From Coriobacteriia bacterium (GTDB taxonomy: Bacteria > Actinomycetota > Coriobacteriia > Anaerosomatales > PHET01): a DNA stretch of 33,799 bases. Below the pieces are notes generated by a model. The model was not told the origin of the DNA, made no database searches, and saw only the letters and a list, made by a program, of their open reading frames with translations. The DNA is taken from NCBI GenBank assembly GCA_009779675.1, contig WRDS01000012.1, positions 1 to 33,799 on the forward strand, in the 5' to 3' direction. This document shows positions 1 through 7,922 of the stretch, piece after piece; position 1 is the stretch's first letter, and each line of letters starts with the position of its first letter. The translations under genes were made by a program, and so were the position numbers.

Positions 1-498
1 GGCGGCGGCGGCGGCCTCCTCGTGGCTCTCGGCGAGGATAACCCGGTCTTCTGAGGCCGCATCAAGGTGGGATGCACGCTCAAAGCGCACATACCCGGCT
101 CCGGCAAGCTCGGCGGCTTTGCGTGCGTTCTTGGAGACGACTGTTGCGAACGGGTGCGAGGCATCCACGATCATGTGCGCCCCCGCCGAGGCCGCAGCGG
201 CGGCAAGCCCTGCCGCGTCACGCTCGCCATCAAGCACCTCTGTGGCATCGGCTGCCGCTAGCTCGGCACCGTAGCCCGTGAGCACCGTAAGGGTGACGCG
301 CACGCCGATGTCTTCGAGCCTGCGCGCTATCTCGCGTGCGTCGCTCGTCCCGCCGATCAGTAGGACGCGGCGGGAGGAGGCGGGAGGAGGCGGTGTGGCG
401 GGTGGCAGTGTGCTTGGCGCGGCGGCGGGCGGTGTGGTGTGGCCGACGGGCGACGGCACATCGGGCAAAGGCGCGTGGTCGGCGGTGTGGCCTGTCAC
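1..498 (-). CDS. cbiJ: CbiJ, cobalt-precorrin-6A reductase (3' end cut by window edge)
   Basis: Reduces the corrin macrocycle of cobalt-precorrin-6A with NAD(P)H in the anaerobic B12 pathway. 166 codons are visible and the frame is open to base 1. After a Pro/Ala-rich stretch of about 42 residues comes a Rossmann-type strand-loop RRVLLIGGTSDAREIARRL (43-61), then the family hallmark VDASHPFATVVSKNA (111-125). The start is GTG at 498, whose GTGA overlaps the cbiH stop, so the two are translationally coupled. The N-terminal low-complexity extension is not normal for the family, but no better in-frame start is visible. Last visible gene of the riboswitch-controlled operon. The identification rests on motifs and operon position; the C-terminal half is not visible. 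Confidence 0.88.
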   Translation of the reverse strand, partial: MTGHTADHAPLPDVPSPVGHTTPPAAAPSTLPPATPPPPASSRRVLLIGGTSDAREIARRLEDIGVRVTLTVLTGYGAELAAADATEVLDGERDAAGLAAAAASAGAHMIVDASHPFATVVSKNARKAAELAGAGYVRFERASHLDAASEDRVILAESHEEAAAAA

Positions 499-1409
499 AG
501 CTGGTACCCCCTCGGCGTGACCATCCGCCCGTCAATGAGCCGCGTGGTCGAATCGCCGACGATCACGATGGAAAGCATGTCGGCATCTGTGGGGTCGAAC
601 CCGGCAAGCGTGGTGATGCGCGCCTCCTGCCCGTCTCGGCAGGCGTTGCGCACAAGGCCCACCAGCGTGCCGGGCCCGCGGGCATCGCGCAGGATCTCGA
701 GCGCACGGTCAAGCGGGGCGGTCCGGGTCTGCGAACGCGGGTTGTAGAGCGCGAGCGCGAGGTCGGCAGCTGCAACAGCGCAAAGACGGCGCTCGATGAC
801 CTGAAACGGCGTGAGCAGGTCCGAGAGGGAGATGCAGGCGAAGTCGCATGCGAGCGGCGCGCCGAGCGCGGCGGCGGCGGCGAGTGCGGCGGTGACACCG
901 GGCACGACCTCGACCTCGACCTCGACCTCGACCTCGGCATCAGCGGCGGCGGTGTCAGCGGTGTCAGCGGCGGCGGTGTCAGCGGCGACGGCTGCCTTGG
1001 TGTGGGCGATGCCCGGGACAGCCTCTGAGCCCGCCAAGACCTCGAACACGAGCGATGCCATCCCGTAGACACCCGCATCCCCGCTGCTCACAACCGCCAC
1101 AGCAGCGCCCGTGCGAGCCGCCTCGACCGCAGATGCCGCACGCTCGGCCTCCGCGCCCATGCCGGACGCGATCACGCGCACGTCGCCGAGCAACCCGGCG
1201 ACGTGCGCCAGGTACGGCTCGTAGCCCACGACCACATCCGCACCCGCAAGCGCGGTTGTGGCTGCAGGCGTCAGATGATCGGGGCTTCCGGGCCCGATGC
1301 CGACGACAGACAGTCGTCCTCGGCGATCGCCACCTTCACCCCATCGCGTGCCACCGGCGGTGCCAGCAACCTTGTGCTGGAGCCGGCCAACAGTGCCGCT
1401 GGAACACAT
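495..1409 (-). CDS. cbiH: CbiH, precorrin-3B/cobalt-factor III C17-methyltransferase
   Basis: SAM-dependent enzyme that methylates C17 and contracts the ring in the anaerobic pathway. Tetrapyrrole-methylase signatures are clear: LSVVGIGPGSPDHLTP (33-48), VVSSGDAGVYGMA (107-119), VVPGVTAALAAAAALGAP (168-185), and ALYNPRSQTR further on. Between residues about 127 and 163 there is an extra low-complexity insert (Ala/Asp/Thr repeats, then EV repeats) encoded by tandem DNA repeats; family members go almost directly from the ELL/EVL helix to EVVPGVTA. The only standard in-frame start is ATG at 1409, with a GGGAG about 10 bases upstream. This overlaps the end of cbiF-cbiG by 139 bases. The conserved fold only begins at residue 33, so an internal CTG start near 1313 or a frameshift is possible. 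304 aa as given. Confidence 0.9.
   Translation of the reverse strand: MCSSGTVGRLQHKVAGTAGGTRWGEGGDRRGRLSVVGIGPGSPDHLTPAATTALAGADVVVGYEPYLAHVAGLLGDVRVIASGMGAEAERAASAVEAARTGAAVAVVSSGDAGVYGMASLVFEVLAGSEAVPGIAHTKAAVAADTAAADTADTAAADAEVEVEVEVEVVPGVTAALAAAAALGAPLACDFACISLSDLLTPFQVIERRLCAVAAADLALALYNPRSQTRTAPLDRALEILRDARGPGTLVGLVRNACRDGQEARITTLAGFDPTDADMLSIVIVGDSTTRLIDGRMVTPRGYQL
905..985. repeat. In-frame tandem repeats inside cbiH
   Basis: Five perfect copies of the hexamer CGACCT lie at 905-934. They are followed at about 940-985 by alternating 15- and 9-base units built on CAGCGGCGG and TGT. All units are multiples of three, so copy-number change keeps the frame. They encode the EV run and the AADTADTAAAD run of CbiH. 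Confidence 0.9.
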
Positions 1410-3037
1410 ACCGCTGCAACTCCCGTCACTTCCTCGGCAAAAGAGGGCTGCCTGAGCGCCTCCTGAAGATCGTGTATGCGTCGGCGGTCGACGACCCGTA
1501 GCACGACGCCGAGCCGACGCGCCGCCTCGCGCACGCCCGGCTCATCCCTTTTGAGGTCGATCGTGGCGAGGGCCCGCACGTCCGTGCGGCTGCGTGCGCT
1601 TGCCGCAAGCGCCTCATCGATCGCGGCGAGCACCGCCTCGGCGCTCACGCCGCGCCTGCTGCCGATGCCGACCACCACGCCACGGGCGGCCTCGGTGCCG
1701 GTGGTCACCACGGGCAGCGCCCCGCAGATCCCGGCGATGTCGTCCGCAAGCGCGTTCGCCCCGCCCTCGTGGCCGGACAGGAGCGCGATCGCGAAGCGGC
1801 CCGCGTCATCGACCGCAACGACCGCGGGGTCTGTGTGCTTGCTCGCGACATAGGGGGCTATCGAACGCACGACGATGCCCGATGCCGCCACCATTACGAT
1901 CGCCGAGCACCGCGGCCAAAGCGAGCCGACATGGTCGCGCAAGGAGCCGCTCCATGTGTTGCATGCGCTCGGTGTGTTCTGTGCGCTTGATATGCGTACA
2001 TTGGGTGTACGTGATTCGTCTGCGCAACACGCGCCCGTGTGTTTGCTGTCCGTATTGCGTGCGATACCGTCTGCGGCCTTGCGTGAGACCCAAAGCTCTG
2101 CGTCGGGAAGGGTCTTCGCCAAACGCAACGCCAGCTCGGCACCGGACTCGGAAACAGCCAGAACCGCGATCCGCCCGGGGCGGTTGAAGTGTGTATGGAG
2201 ACAGTGCTCTTGATGATTTGGCTCTGTAGTTCCATAAGAGGCGGATTTGGGCATCAGAGGCACCTGCTCACCAGGAGATGCCCCACGGTACCCGTGCGAA
2301 AAGGACTCGTGGTACAGATGGCTGCGGCGTTCCCCGGCACCCGCAAGTGCACGCCCGACCAGGATCAGCGCCGTGCGGCTGATCCCGGAGTCTGCCAACG
2401 CGCCCGCAAGACCCGCAACGGTTGTATGCACGACGCGCTCATCCGGCCATGAGACCCGCTCGGCTATCGCGACCGGCGTGTCCGGCGGATAGTGCTCGGC
2501 AAGCTCCGCCGCAACGTGGTCTCCATGGCTTGCCGAGAGGAATATCGCAAGCGTTGTGCCGTGCGCGGCGAAAGATGCGATGTCCTGACCATCCGGCACG
2601 GGGGTGCGTCCAGGGGCGCGGCACACGGCCACGCTTTGCGAGATGCCGGGAACGGTGAGCTCGGCCGGGATCGCGGCGGCGGCGGCAAAGAGCGAGCTTA
2701 CGCCCGGGACGACCTCGAAGGGCACGCCCTCGGCGGACAGGCGCTCCCACTGCTCGGCGACGGCACCGTAAAGCGACGGGTCGCCGGTGTGCAGGCGCAC
2801 GACACGCTTGCCCGCGCGGTGTCCTTCCGCCATGTGCGCGACCTGCTCGGTAAGCGTCATGCCTGCGCTGTCGATGGTCTCGGTGTCGGCGCGTGCGTGC
2901 GTGAGCACCTCACGCGGCACAAGCGAGCCCGCCCACACGATCAGGTCGGCGCTTTGGAGCGTGCGCATGCCGCGCAGGGTGATGAGGTCGGGGGCACCGG
3001 GGCCGGCTCCCACGAAGATCACAGGATGGCGGGTCAT
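1271..3037 (-). CDS. cbiFG: CbiF-CbiG fusion: cobalt-precorrin-4 C11-methyltransferase / cobalt-precorrin-5A hydrolase
   Basis: Residues 1-265 are CbiF, which methylates C11. Seen are VIFVGAGPGAPDLITLRG, the RLHTGDPSLYGAVAEQ substrate/SAM loop, VVPGVSSLFAAAA and the family C-terminal signature SHLYHESFSHGYR. After a linker of about 40 residues, CbiG starts near 285 (RIAVLAVSESGAELALRL). CbiG opens the delta-lactone and releases acetaldehyde; it shows VAASGIVVRSIAP, SGHEGGANALADDI and the C-terminal GIGSRRGVSAEAVL. The start is ATG at 3037, in an ATGA overlap with the cbiL stop; a longer frame upstream to 3103 would run back into cbiL and is rejected. CbiG carries a Cys/Ser/Asn-rich insert before VAASGIVVR. 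Residues after VKVAIAE are a 15-residue out-of-frame reading of the cbiH start. 588 aa. Confidence 0.93.
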   Translation of the reverse strand: MTRHPVIFVGAGPGAPDLITLRGMRTLQSADLIVWAGSLVPREVLTHARADTETIDSAGMTLTEQVAHMAEGHRAGKRVVRLHTGDPSLYGAVAEQWERLSAEGVPFEVVPGVSSLFAAAAAIPAELTVPGISQSVAVCRAPGRTPVPDGQDIASFAAHGTTLAIFLSASHGDHVAAELAEHYPPDTPVAIAERVSWPDERVVHTTVAGLAGALADSGISRTALILVGRALAGAGERRSHLYHESFSHGYRGASPGEQVPLMPKSASYGTTEPNHQEHCLHTHFNRPGRIAVLAVSESGAELALRLAKTLPDAELWVSRKAADGIARNTDSKHTGACCADESRTPNVRISSAQNTPSACNTWSGSLRDHVGSLWPRCSAIVMVAASGIVVRSIAPYVASKHTDPAVVAVDDAGRFAIALLSGHEGGANALADDIAGICGALPVVTTGTEAARGVVVGIGSRRGVSAEAVLAAIDEALAASARSRTDVRALATIDLKRDEPGVREAARRLGVVLRVVDRRRIHDLQEALRQPSFAEEVTGVAAVCVPAALLAGSSTRLLAPPVARDGVKVAIAEDDCLSSASGPEAPII

Positions 3038-3876
3038 CGCGACCTCCGAGCCTGGTGCGAGCGCGGGTGCGGATGCGGGTGCGAATCCAGGTGCAGGCTC
3101 CAACTCGGATCCCGATGCATGATCACGGTCGTGAAGTAGCCGGTATCGGGAGTGGCGGTGGCCTGCTCGGCGGCATCATCGCAAGCTATCACGCGCTCCC
3201 CCTCCATGCCGAGGCGCTCGGCAATGACGACATCGGCACCAGCCGCTCTGGCAGAGCTGACAATCGCGCCCAGGCACCGGCCGGCCTTAAGCGCGACAAT
3301 ATTGGGGGACACATCCAGCAGCTCCGGAATCACTGCCGGGTCGCCAGCCGGCCAAACGAGCAGCGGCTCGTCTTTTTCTACAAGCGCCCGCCCGAACCGG
3401 GCCGCCGCCGCCGACATCGCCGTCACCCCGGGAACGGTCTCGGCCTGGATATCGGGGTGGCGCGCACGGAGCGCACGGAGCACGTATCCCCACGTCGAGT
3501 ACAGCAGAGCGTCGCCGAGTGTCACAAATACCGCCGTCTCGTTGCGCCGGGCGGCGGCGGCCAGAAGCGCGGCGGCCTGCTCGGCTGCGGTGTCTGGTGC
3601 TGGTGTGGGCGGGGTGGGTGGGACGCTTGCGACCGCCATCGGGAATACCACCTCGATGATCTCGCAGGCAGGGTGCATGTGCTCGGCGATGATCGCCCTG
3701 GCGATGCTTGACGAGTCCGCGGAGCCCTTCGGGCATACGACGAGCGATGCCTCTCTGAGCACGCGTGCGCCGCGCAGCGTGAGAAGCGACGGGTCGCCCG
3801 GGCCGACCCCGACTCCGAAGACAGGCGGGCGCGTGGCCGCCTCATGCTTTGCGTCATGCTTTGCGCTGGCGCTCAC
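3034..3876 (-). CDS. cbiL: CbiL, cobalt-factor II C20-methyltransferase
   Basis: SAM-dependent C20 methylation of the cobalt-factor II macrocycle, the first committed ring methylation after cobalt insertion. Motifs: VFGVGVGPGDPSLLTLRGARVL (19-40 region), VFVTLGDALLYSTWGYVLRAL, and ETVPGVTAMSAAAARFG. The start is GTG at 3876, preceded by GAGG about 4 bases upstream and sharing GTGA with the cbiT stop. A longer ATG version to 3993 overlaps cbiT and is rejected. A Pro/Thr/Ala-rich insert lies near residues 85-100. The last 27 residues form an unusual His/Pro/Arg-rich tail (SHPHPHPRSHQ), absent from typical family members. 280 aa. Confidence 0.93.
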   Translation of the reverse strand: MSASAKHDAKHEAATRPPVFGVGVGPGDPSLLTLRGARVLREASLVVCPKGSADSSSIARAIIAEHMHPACEIIEVVFPMAVASVPPTPPTPAPDTAAEQAAALLAAAARRNETAVFVTLGDALLYSTWGYVLRALRARHPDIQAETVPGVTAMSAAAARFGRALVEKDEPLLVWPAGDPAVIPELLDVSPNIVALKAGRCLGAIVSSARAAGADVVIAERLGMEGERVIACDDAAEQATATPDTGYFTTVIMHRDPSWSLHLDSHPHPHPRSHQARRSR

Positions 3877-4679
3877 GCGTCCTCCTTCGATCCGGTCGGG
3901 CCGGGACTGGCCTGGTCGGGCCGGCTCATGCCTGGTGTGGGCAGGTCGGGCGTGGCCGGATCGGGCTCGCTCATGCCTGGTGCCGAGCAACACGCGCTGA
4001 CCACAAACACCGGGTTGAGCGGCGTAAGCCGCACATCACAGCCGAGCAGCCCCGCACGCGAGATACTGACCTGCACCATCTCACGCCCCGCCCAGGGAGC
4101 CGCGGCAAACGCCTCAAACGCACACATCGCGACCGAAAGGCCGACCGCGTTCACCACCACCCGGCCGCCTGGTGCGAGCAGCGTGGGAAGTGCTGCGAGT
4201 ATCTCGGCAAGCCTGCCCCCGTGGCCGCCCACGATCGCAACGTCAAAGCGCGGACATGCGAGCGTCTGCGTTGTCTGCGTTGTCGGCTGCTTGCGCGCTG
4301 CCGCCCTGGGCGGCGCATCGGCATCGGCCACTGGCACCATTTCGGGCATGAGCACCGTTTTGAGCGCCTCAAACGCGTCGGGGGCCTCGCCTTCGATGCA
4401 CTCGACGTTTGCGGGGGCAAGCCGAGCGGTGTTTCGGCTAAGGAGCGCGAACGCCTCGGGGCTCCGCTCGATCGCCACCACGCGCCCATGCGCGCACAGG
4501 CGTGCGATGTCTGCCGTGAGCGCACCGGTGCCGGCACCCACCTCAAGCACGAGCCCGTCATGGGACACCTGCGCGTACGAGAGCGTGACCGCACGCACCT
4601 CGCGCTTGCTCATGGGCACGCCGCCGGCACGCTCAAACGCGTCGTCGGGCACACCGAATGCAAACCGGTCGTCCATCAC
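3873..4679 (-). CDS. cbiT: CbiT, cobalt-precorrin-6B C15-methyltransferase (decarboxylating)
   Basis: Methylates C15 and decarboxylates the C12 acetate side chain. The N terminus has the family pattern PMSKREVRAV (22-31). A class I SAM-binding loop follows, VLEVGAGTGALTADIA (44-59), with an acidic strand end at VVAIERSPEA. FDVAIVGGHGGRLAEIL and LAPGGRVVVNAV complete the fold. Extra low-complexity segments sit at about 118-142 (Ala/Pro/Thr-rich) and in the last 40 residues (PDPATPDLPTPG type repeats), which are not part of the normal fold. The start is GTG at 4679 or ATG at 4676, with AAGGAG just upstream inside the end of cbiD-cbiE; either couples it to that gene. 268 aa with the GTG start. 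Confidence 0.93.
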   Translation of the reverse strand: MMDDRFAFGVPDDAFERAGGVPMSKREVRAVTLSYAQVSHDGLVLEVGAGTGALTADIARLCAHGRVVAIERSPEAFALLSRNTARLAPANVECIEGEAPDAFEALKTVLMPEMVPVADADAPPRAAARKQPTTQTTQTLACPRFDVAIVGGHGGRLAEILAALPTLLAPGGRVVVNAVGLSVAMCAFEAFAAAPWAGREMVQVSISRAGLLGCDVRLTPLNPVFVVSACCSAPGMSEPDPATPDLPTPGMSRPDQASPGPTGSKEDA

Positions 4680-6832
4680 TCTTGCACTCCTTCATTTCTC
4701 ACATGCACGACCGCGAGTGCGTCGAAACGCTCTTTCGCCACGCCCGCCGCATCCCCAGTGAATATGCGCTCGTCTGGATATCCAAGGCGCTCGCATACGG
4801 TAAGGGTGAACGCTCCCCGCTCGCCGAGCAACTCGGCAAGCTCCTGCGCTGGCATCCCATCGCCGGTGAGCACGAACGTCTCGGGATTTCCCACGCACGC
4901 CGCCACCGCTTCCGACGGGTCGCGGCCGTGCACGCTTGCCACCGCGATGTCCGCCCAACCGCCCGCCTGCCTGCCTGCCTGGCTCAGCCCGAGCCTGGCC
5001 GCGGCAAGCTGCACCGACGAGATACCGGGCACGACCAGCGTCCCCAGATCGGGGAGCTCTCGGCGCACCGCAGCAAGGATGCCGAAGCACCCCGGATCCC
5101 CGCTCGACAGGATCACCACCCGCTTGCCGAGCATGACTGCCTCGCGCACATCGCTAAGCGCTGCGGTCACGTCGCCTCCGATCACGATCCGCTCGGCCCT
5201 CTTGGGTGAGAACGCCTCAAGCAGCCGCGCCCCTCCCGCACAGACCTGGGCCGAGCGGATCTCCCGCCACGCCTCGGGTGTGAGCATGGCCTCCGCCCCC
5301 GGGCCGACCCCTACGACGACAAGCGGCGCTGTGGGGAATGGGGTGGGTGGGGCGGTGGTAGCGGATGGAGCAGTGGTGGTGGCGGGCACCGTCTCGCCAG
5401 ATGGGGCGACAACGGCGGGTGGAGCAAGGAGTGGGATCGGATGCTGTGCCAAGGGCAGGGTCGGGAGCGAGGCATCCGAGGTTTTTGGGGAGGTTGGGTT
5501 CGCTGTCTCTGGAGCCTTTGAACTCTCTGTTCCTGGAGCTTTCGGATCCCTTGCCTCGGGGGCTCTCGGATCTAATAGATCTAATAGATCTCTTAAATCT
5601 CTTAGATCTATTAGATCGTTTGAGGCCGATTTGCCCGCAGACACCCCCAGCAGCTCGCCAGAGTAGCCGAGCATCACCACGTCGACCGGAAGACCCGCTC
5701 GCTCAGTCGCACGCCAAGCCGCTCGGTCGCCCACCGCGCCCCACACGTGCGTGAGTCCGGCGCGCTTGAGCTCGGGAACAGCTGCCTGCACCGAGCGCAG
5801 CTCAAGCAAGCGCGCAACGAGCGGCCCGGGGGCACCTTCCGCTGCAGCCACGGCGGCAAGCACCTCAAGCCGCACGTCACCGTACCTGCTGTGCGTGTTA
5901 AAGACCCCCGCCGCCACCTTCACGAGCTTGCCCGCATGGCCGACAAGCACCACGCGCTCGACACCTGCCTCGCAACACCTGTCCAGCACCTCGCCCACAA
6001 AGTTCGCGCACTGCACGACCGCATCGGGCAAGGCCCCCAGCTCACGCACAGCAAACTTCTCGCCGAGGCCGCCGCTCGCAAGCCACAGGCGACGATGGCC
6101 CGCCGCTACCGCGACATCGACCTGCAGCAGGAGCGCACGCATCCAAGCCTCCTCGGACTTAGGGTAGACCCTGCCGGTGGTGCCGATGATCGAGATGCCG
6201 CCCTCAACACCAAGCCGAGGATTGAACGTCTTTTGGGCGACCTTTTCGCCGCCTTTTGCCGAAACCGTCACGCACGCGCTTACCGAATCGCCAAGAACCT
6301 CTTGCAAAACGTGCGTTATCATCTCACGTGGCACCGGGTTGATCGCCGCCTCGCCGGGGCCAAGCCCAAGCCCGTCGCGGGCCACCACGCCAACGCCTTC
6401 ACCCGCGAGAAACCGTATGCACCCGTTTGTGGAGGCTTCGGGATGCCCGCCACCGAGTCCAGGGCTGTGGCCTGACCCGGATCCGCTGGTTGGGCTGCCA
6501 ACGGTCGTGGTGGCTGCGCTGTCGCGCTCGCCGATGTCGCAATCCAGTTCTATCTCCGTGATGATCGTCATCCCATCCGTGACATCGGGGTCGTCCCCCG
6601 CATCCTTGACGCAGGCCGCACGCGTGCGGCGCCCTGAGAGCCGCTCGGCACCTTCGACCGAGAGCTCGACGCGCTCACCGGTGGGCAGCACAAGCGTGAC
6701 CACATCCGGAGCCGAGGGCGGGCTGCCCGCCGGTGAGCCGGGGGCGGCAGGCAGAACGCCTGGCACCAGCATGAGCGCCGCCGCCTTTGCGGCCGCCGCC
6801 GCACAGGTCCCGGTCGTGTACCCAGCCCGCAC
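4676..6832 (-). CDS. cbiDE: CbiD-CbiE fusion: cobalt-precorrin-5B C1-methyltransferase / cobalt-precorrin-7 C5-methyltransferase
   Basis: Residues 1-400 are CbiD, which methylates C1. Seen are the N-terminal RAGYTTGTCAAAAAKAA, AINPVPREMI, VTVSAKGGEKVAQKTFNP, GGISIIGTTGRVYPKSEEAW, VLVGHAGKLVKVAAGVFNTH. Residues 503-718 are CbiE, which methylates C5 (LVVVGVGPGAEAMLTPEA, ILSSGDPGCFGILAAV, VVPGISSVQLAAARLG). They are joined by a linker of about 100 residues that begins with Leu/Asp repeats (DLIDLRDLRDLLDLLD) and continues Pro/Ala/Thr-rich. The start is GTG at 6832, four bases after the cbiX-cbiC stop, because it gives the exact CbiD N terminus; the longer frame to 7033 reads cbiC out of frame. 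CbiE fused to CbiT is the usual arrangement; CbiE behind CbiD is unusual. 718 aa. Confidence 0.94.
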   Translation of the reverse strand: MRAGYTTGTCAAAAAKAAALMLVPGVLPAAPGSPAGSPPSAPDVVTLVLPTGERVELSVEGAERLSGRRTRAACVKDAGDDPDVTDGMTIITEIELDCDIGERDSAATTTVGSPTSGSGSGHSPGLGGGHPEASTNGCIRFLAGEGVGVVARDGLGLGPGEAAINPVPREMITHVLQEVLGDSVSACVTVSAKGGEKVAQKTFNPRLGVEGGISIIGTTGRVYPKSEEAWMRALLLQVDVAVAAGHRRLWLASGGLGEKFAVRELGALPDAVVQCANFVGEVLDRCCEAGVERVVLVGHAGKLVKVAAGVFNTHSRYGDVRLEVLAAVAAAEGAPGPLVARLLELRSVQAAVPELKRAGLTHVWGAVGDRAAWRATERAGLPVDVVMLGYSGELLGVSAGKSASNDLIDLRDLRDLLDLLDPRAPEARDPKAPGTESSKAPETANPTSPKTSDASLPTLPLAQHPIPLLAPPAVVAPSGETVPATTTAPSATTAPPTPFPTAPLVVVGVGPGAEAMLTPEAWREIRSAQVCAGGARLLEAFSPKRAERIVIGGDVTAALSDVREAVMLGKRVVILSSGDPGCFGILAAVRRELPDLGTLVVPGISSVQLAAARLGLSQAGRQAGGWADIAVASVHGRDPSEAVAACVGNPETFVLTGDGMPAQELAELLGERGAFTLTVCERLGYPDERIFTGDAAGVAKERFDALAVVHVRNEGVQE
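5568..5620. repeat. AT-rich tandem and inverted repeat in the CbiD-CbiE linker
   Basis: The 13-mer ATCTAATAGATCT occurs at 5570-5582 and again, overlapping, at 5579-5591. Its exact reverse complement lies at 5604-5616. The block is strikingly AT-rich inside a very GC-rich gene and encodes the Leu/Ile/Asp repeats of the linker. Confidence 0.9.
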
Positions 6833-6836
6833 TCCC

Positions 6837-7922
6837 TCACTCTCCCAATGCCAGCCGCAGCAGCGCGTTGACGGCGGCGGCTGCAAGCGGCGAGCCGCCG
6901 CGCGCGCCGCGGACGGCCAGGAACGCGAGGCCGCTGGCGATGAGCGCTTCCTTTGACTCGGCAGCGTCGACGAAGCCGACCGGCATGCCCACCACAAGCG
7001 CGGGCCGTGCGGTGCCCTCCCGCGCAAGCGCAAGCACCTCGCGAAGCGCCGACGGCGCGTTGCCTATGGCCACCACCGCCCCGTCGATCTCACTCGCCAG
7101 GCGGCGGATCGCCACCGCCGAGCGGGTCTGTCCGGTGCCCACCGCCTCCGCGGCCACATCATCGTTGTCGATCAAGCACCGGGTCGTCCCGCCGAGTGCG
7201 CCGAGCCGCCTCTTGTCGATGCCCGCCTGGACCATCCGCACATCACAGATGACCGGGGCCCTCGCGATAAGGCTTGCCGTCCCCACCTCGATGCCGCCCG
7301 GCGAGAAGCTGATGGCACCACCAAGCGACAGGTCCCCGCTCGCATGGATGATCCGCCGAGCCACCGCCCACTCAGCTGGACCCGTAAGGCCCGGAAGCGC
7401 GGCATCGATCGTCCGCATGCTCTTGGCCTCGATCTCGTCAGGCCCCAGAGCGCCCCACACCGGCTCGGAGCCGACACCGAGCCGCTCAAGCAAGATGTCG
7501 CAAAGGCGGGGGTCAGGCCCTATGGGCCCGCGCATCGCAAACTCGATGCCGGGGTGTTGCTCGGCGACTTTGGCGAGATCTCCCGGCACATCGGACTTGA
7601 TGTGGTTGCCGGCAAACAGGAAGCACGGCAGCACCTCGACACGCCTCGCCCCCGTGGCGACTGCGCGTGCGACGGCATCGGCGAAGGCCGGCTCGGCAAG
7701 CTCCATGAACGCCGGGTACACCCGTGCGCCGGGAAGGCGCGGCGCGAGCATCCGGGCCACTTCGAGGAACTGCTCCGTCGCCTCGGGCGACCGGCTTCCA
7801 TGGCCGAGCAGAACCACCGCGCGCTCCGGAGCTTCGCAACTCACGCGCTCCGCCCCATCCATGCACCCCGCGTGCGCCATGTCCTCCGCATCCTCCGGGC
7901 CCTTCATGCGTTCACGCGCCAT
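6837..7922 (-). CDS. cbiXC: CbiX-CbiC fusion: sirohydrochlorin cobaltochelatase / cobalt-precorrin-8 methylmutase
   Basis: The N-terminal half is a short CbiX that inserts cobalt into sirohydrochlorin: AVVLLGHGSRSPEATEQF with His41, and LPCFLFAGNHIKSDVP with His107, the two metal-handling histidines. The C-terminal half (from about 160) is CbiC, which moves the C11 methyl to C12: DEIEAKSMRTIDA, RRIIHASGD with the catalytic His193, CDVRMVQAGI and the end PLAAAAVNALL. The first and a late pathway step are thus on one chain. The start is ATG at 7922 after a purine-rich GGAAGGGGAG, overlapping the cbiA stop by 11 bases; ATG at 7907 or 7880 would also keep the domain. 361 aa as given. Confidence 0.92.
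   Translation of the reverse strand: MARERMKGPEDAEDMAHAGCMDGAERVSCEAPERAVVLLGHGSRSPEATEQFLEVARMLAPRLPGARVYPAFMELAEPAFADAVARAVATGARRVEVLPCFLFAGNHIKSDVPGDLAKVAEQHPGIEFAMRGPIGPDPRLCDILLERLGVGSEPVWGALGPDEIEAKSMRTIDAALPGLTGPAEWAVARRIIHASGDLSLGGAISFSPGGIEVGTASLIARAPVICDVRMVQAGIDKRRLGALGGTTRCLIDNDDVAAEAVGTGQTRSAVAIRRLASEIDGAVVAIGNAPSALREVLALAREGTARPALVVGMPVGFVDAAESKEALIASGLAFLAVRGARGGSPLAAAAVNALLRLALGE

Noticed and set aside
811-1068. Plus-strand open frame with a Thr/Ser repeat run over cbiH
   Set aside because: It is the antisense reading of the CGACCT repeats in cbiH; no ribosome site, and the opposite frame is a clear enzyme.
3844-5666. Long plus-strand frames (up to about 600 codons) opposite cbiT and cbiDE
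   Set aside because: GC-rich third positions keep antisense frames open. The proteins show no motif, while the minus-strand frames carry full family signatures.
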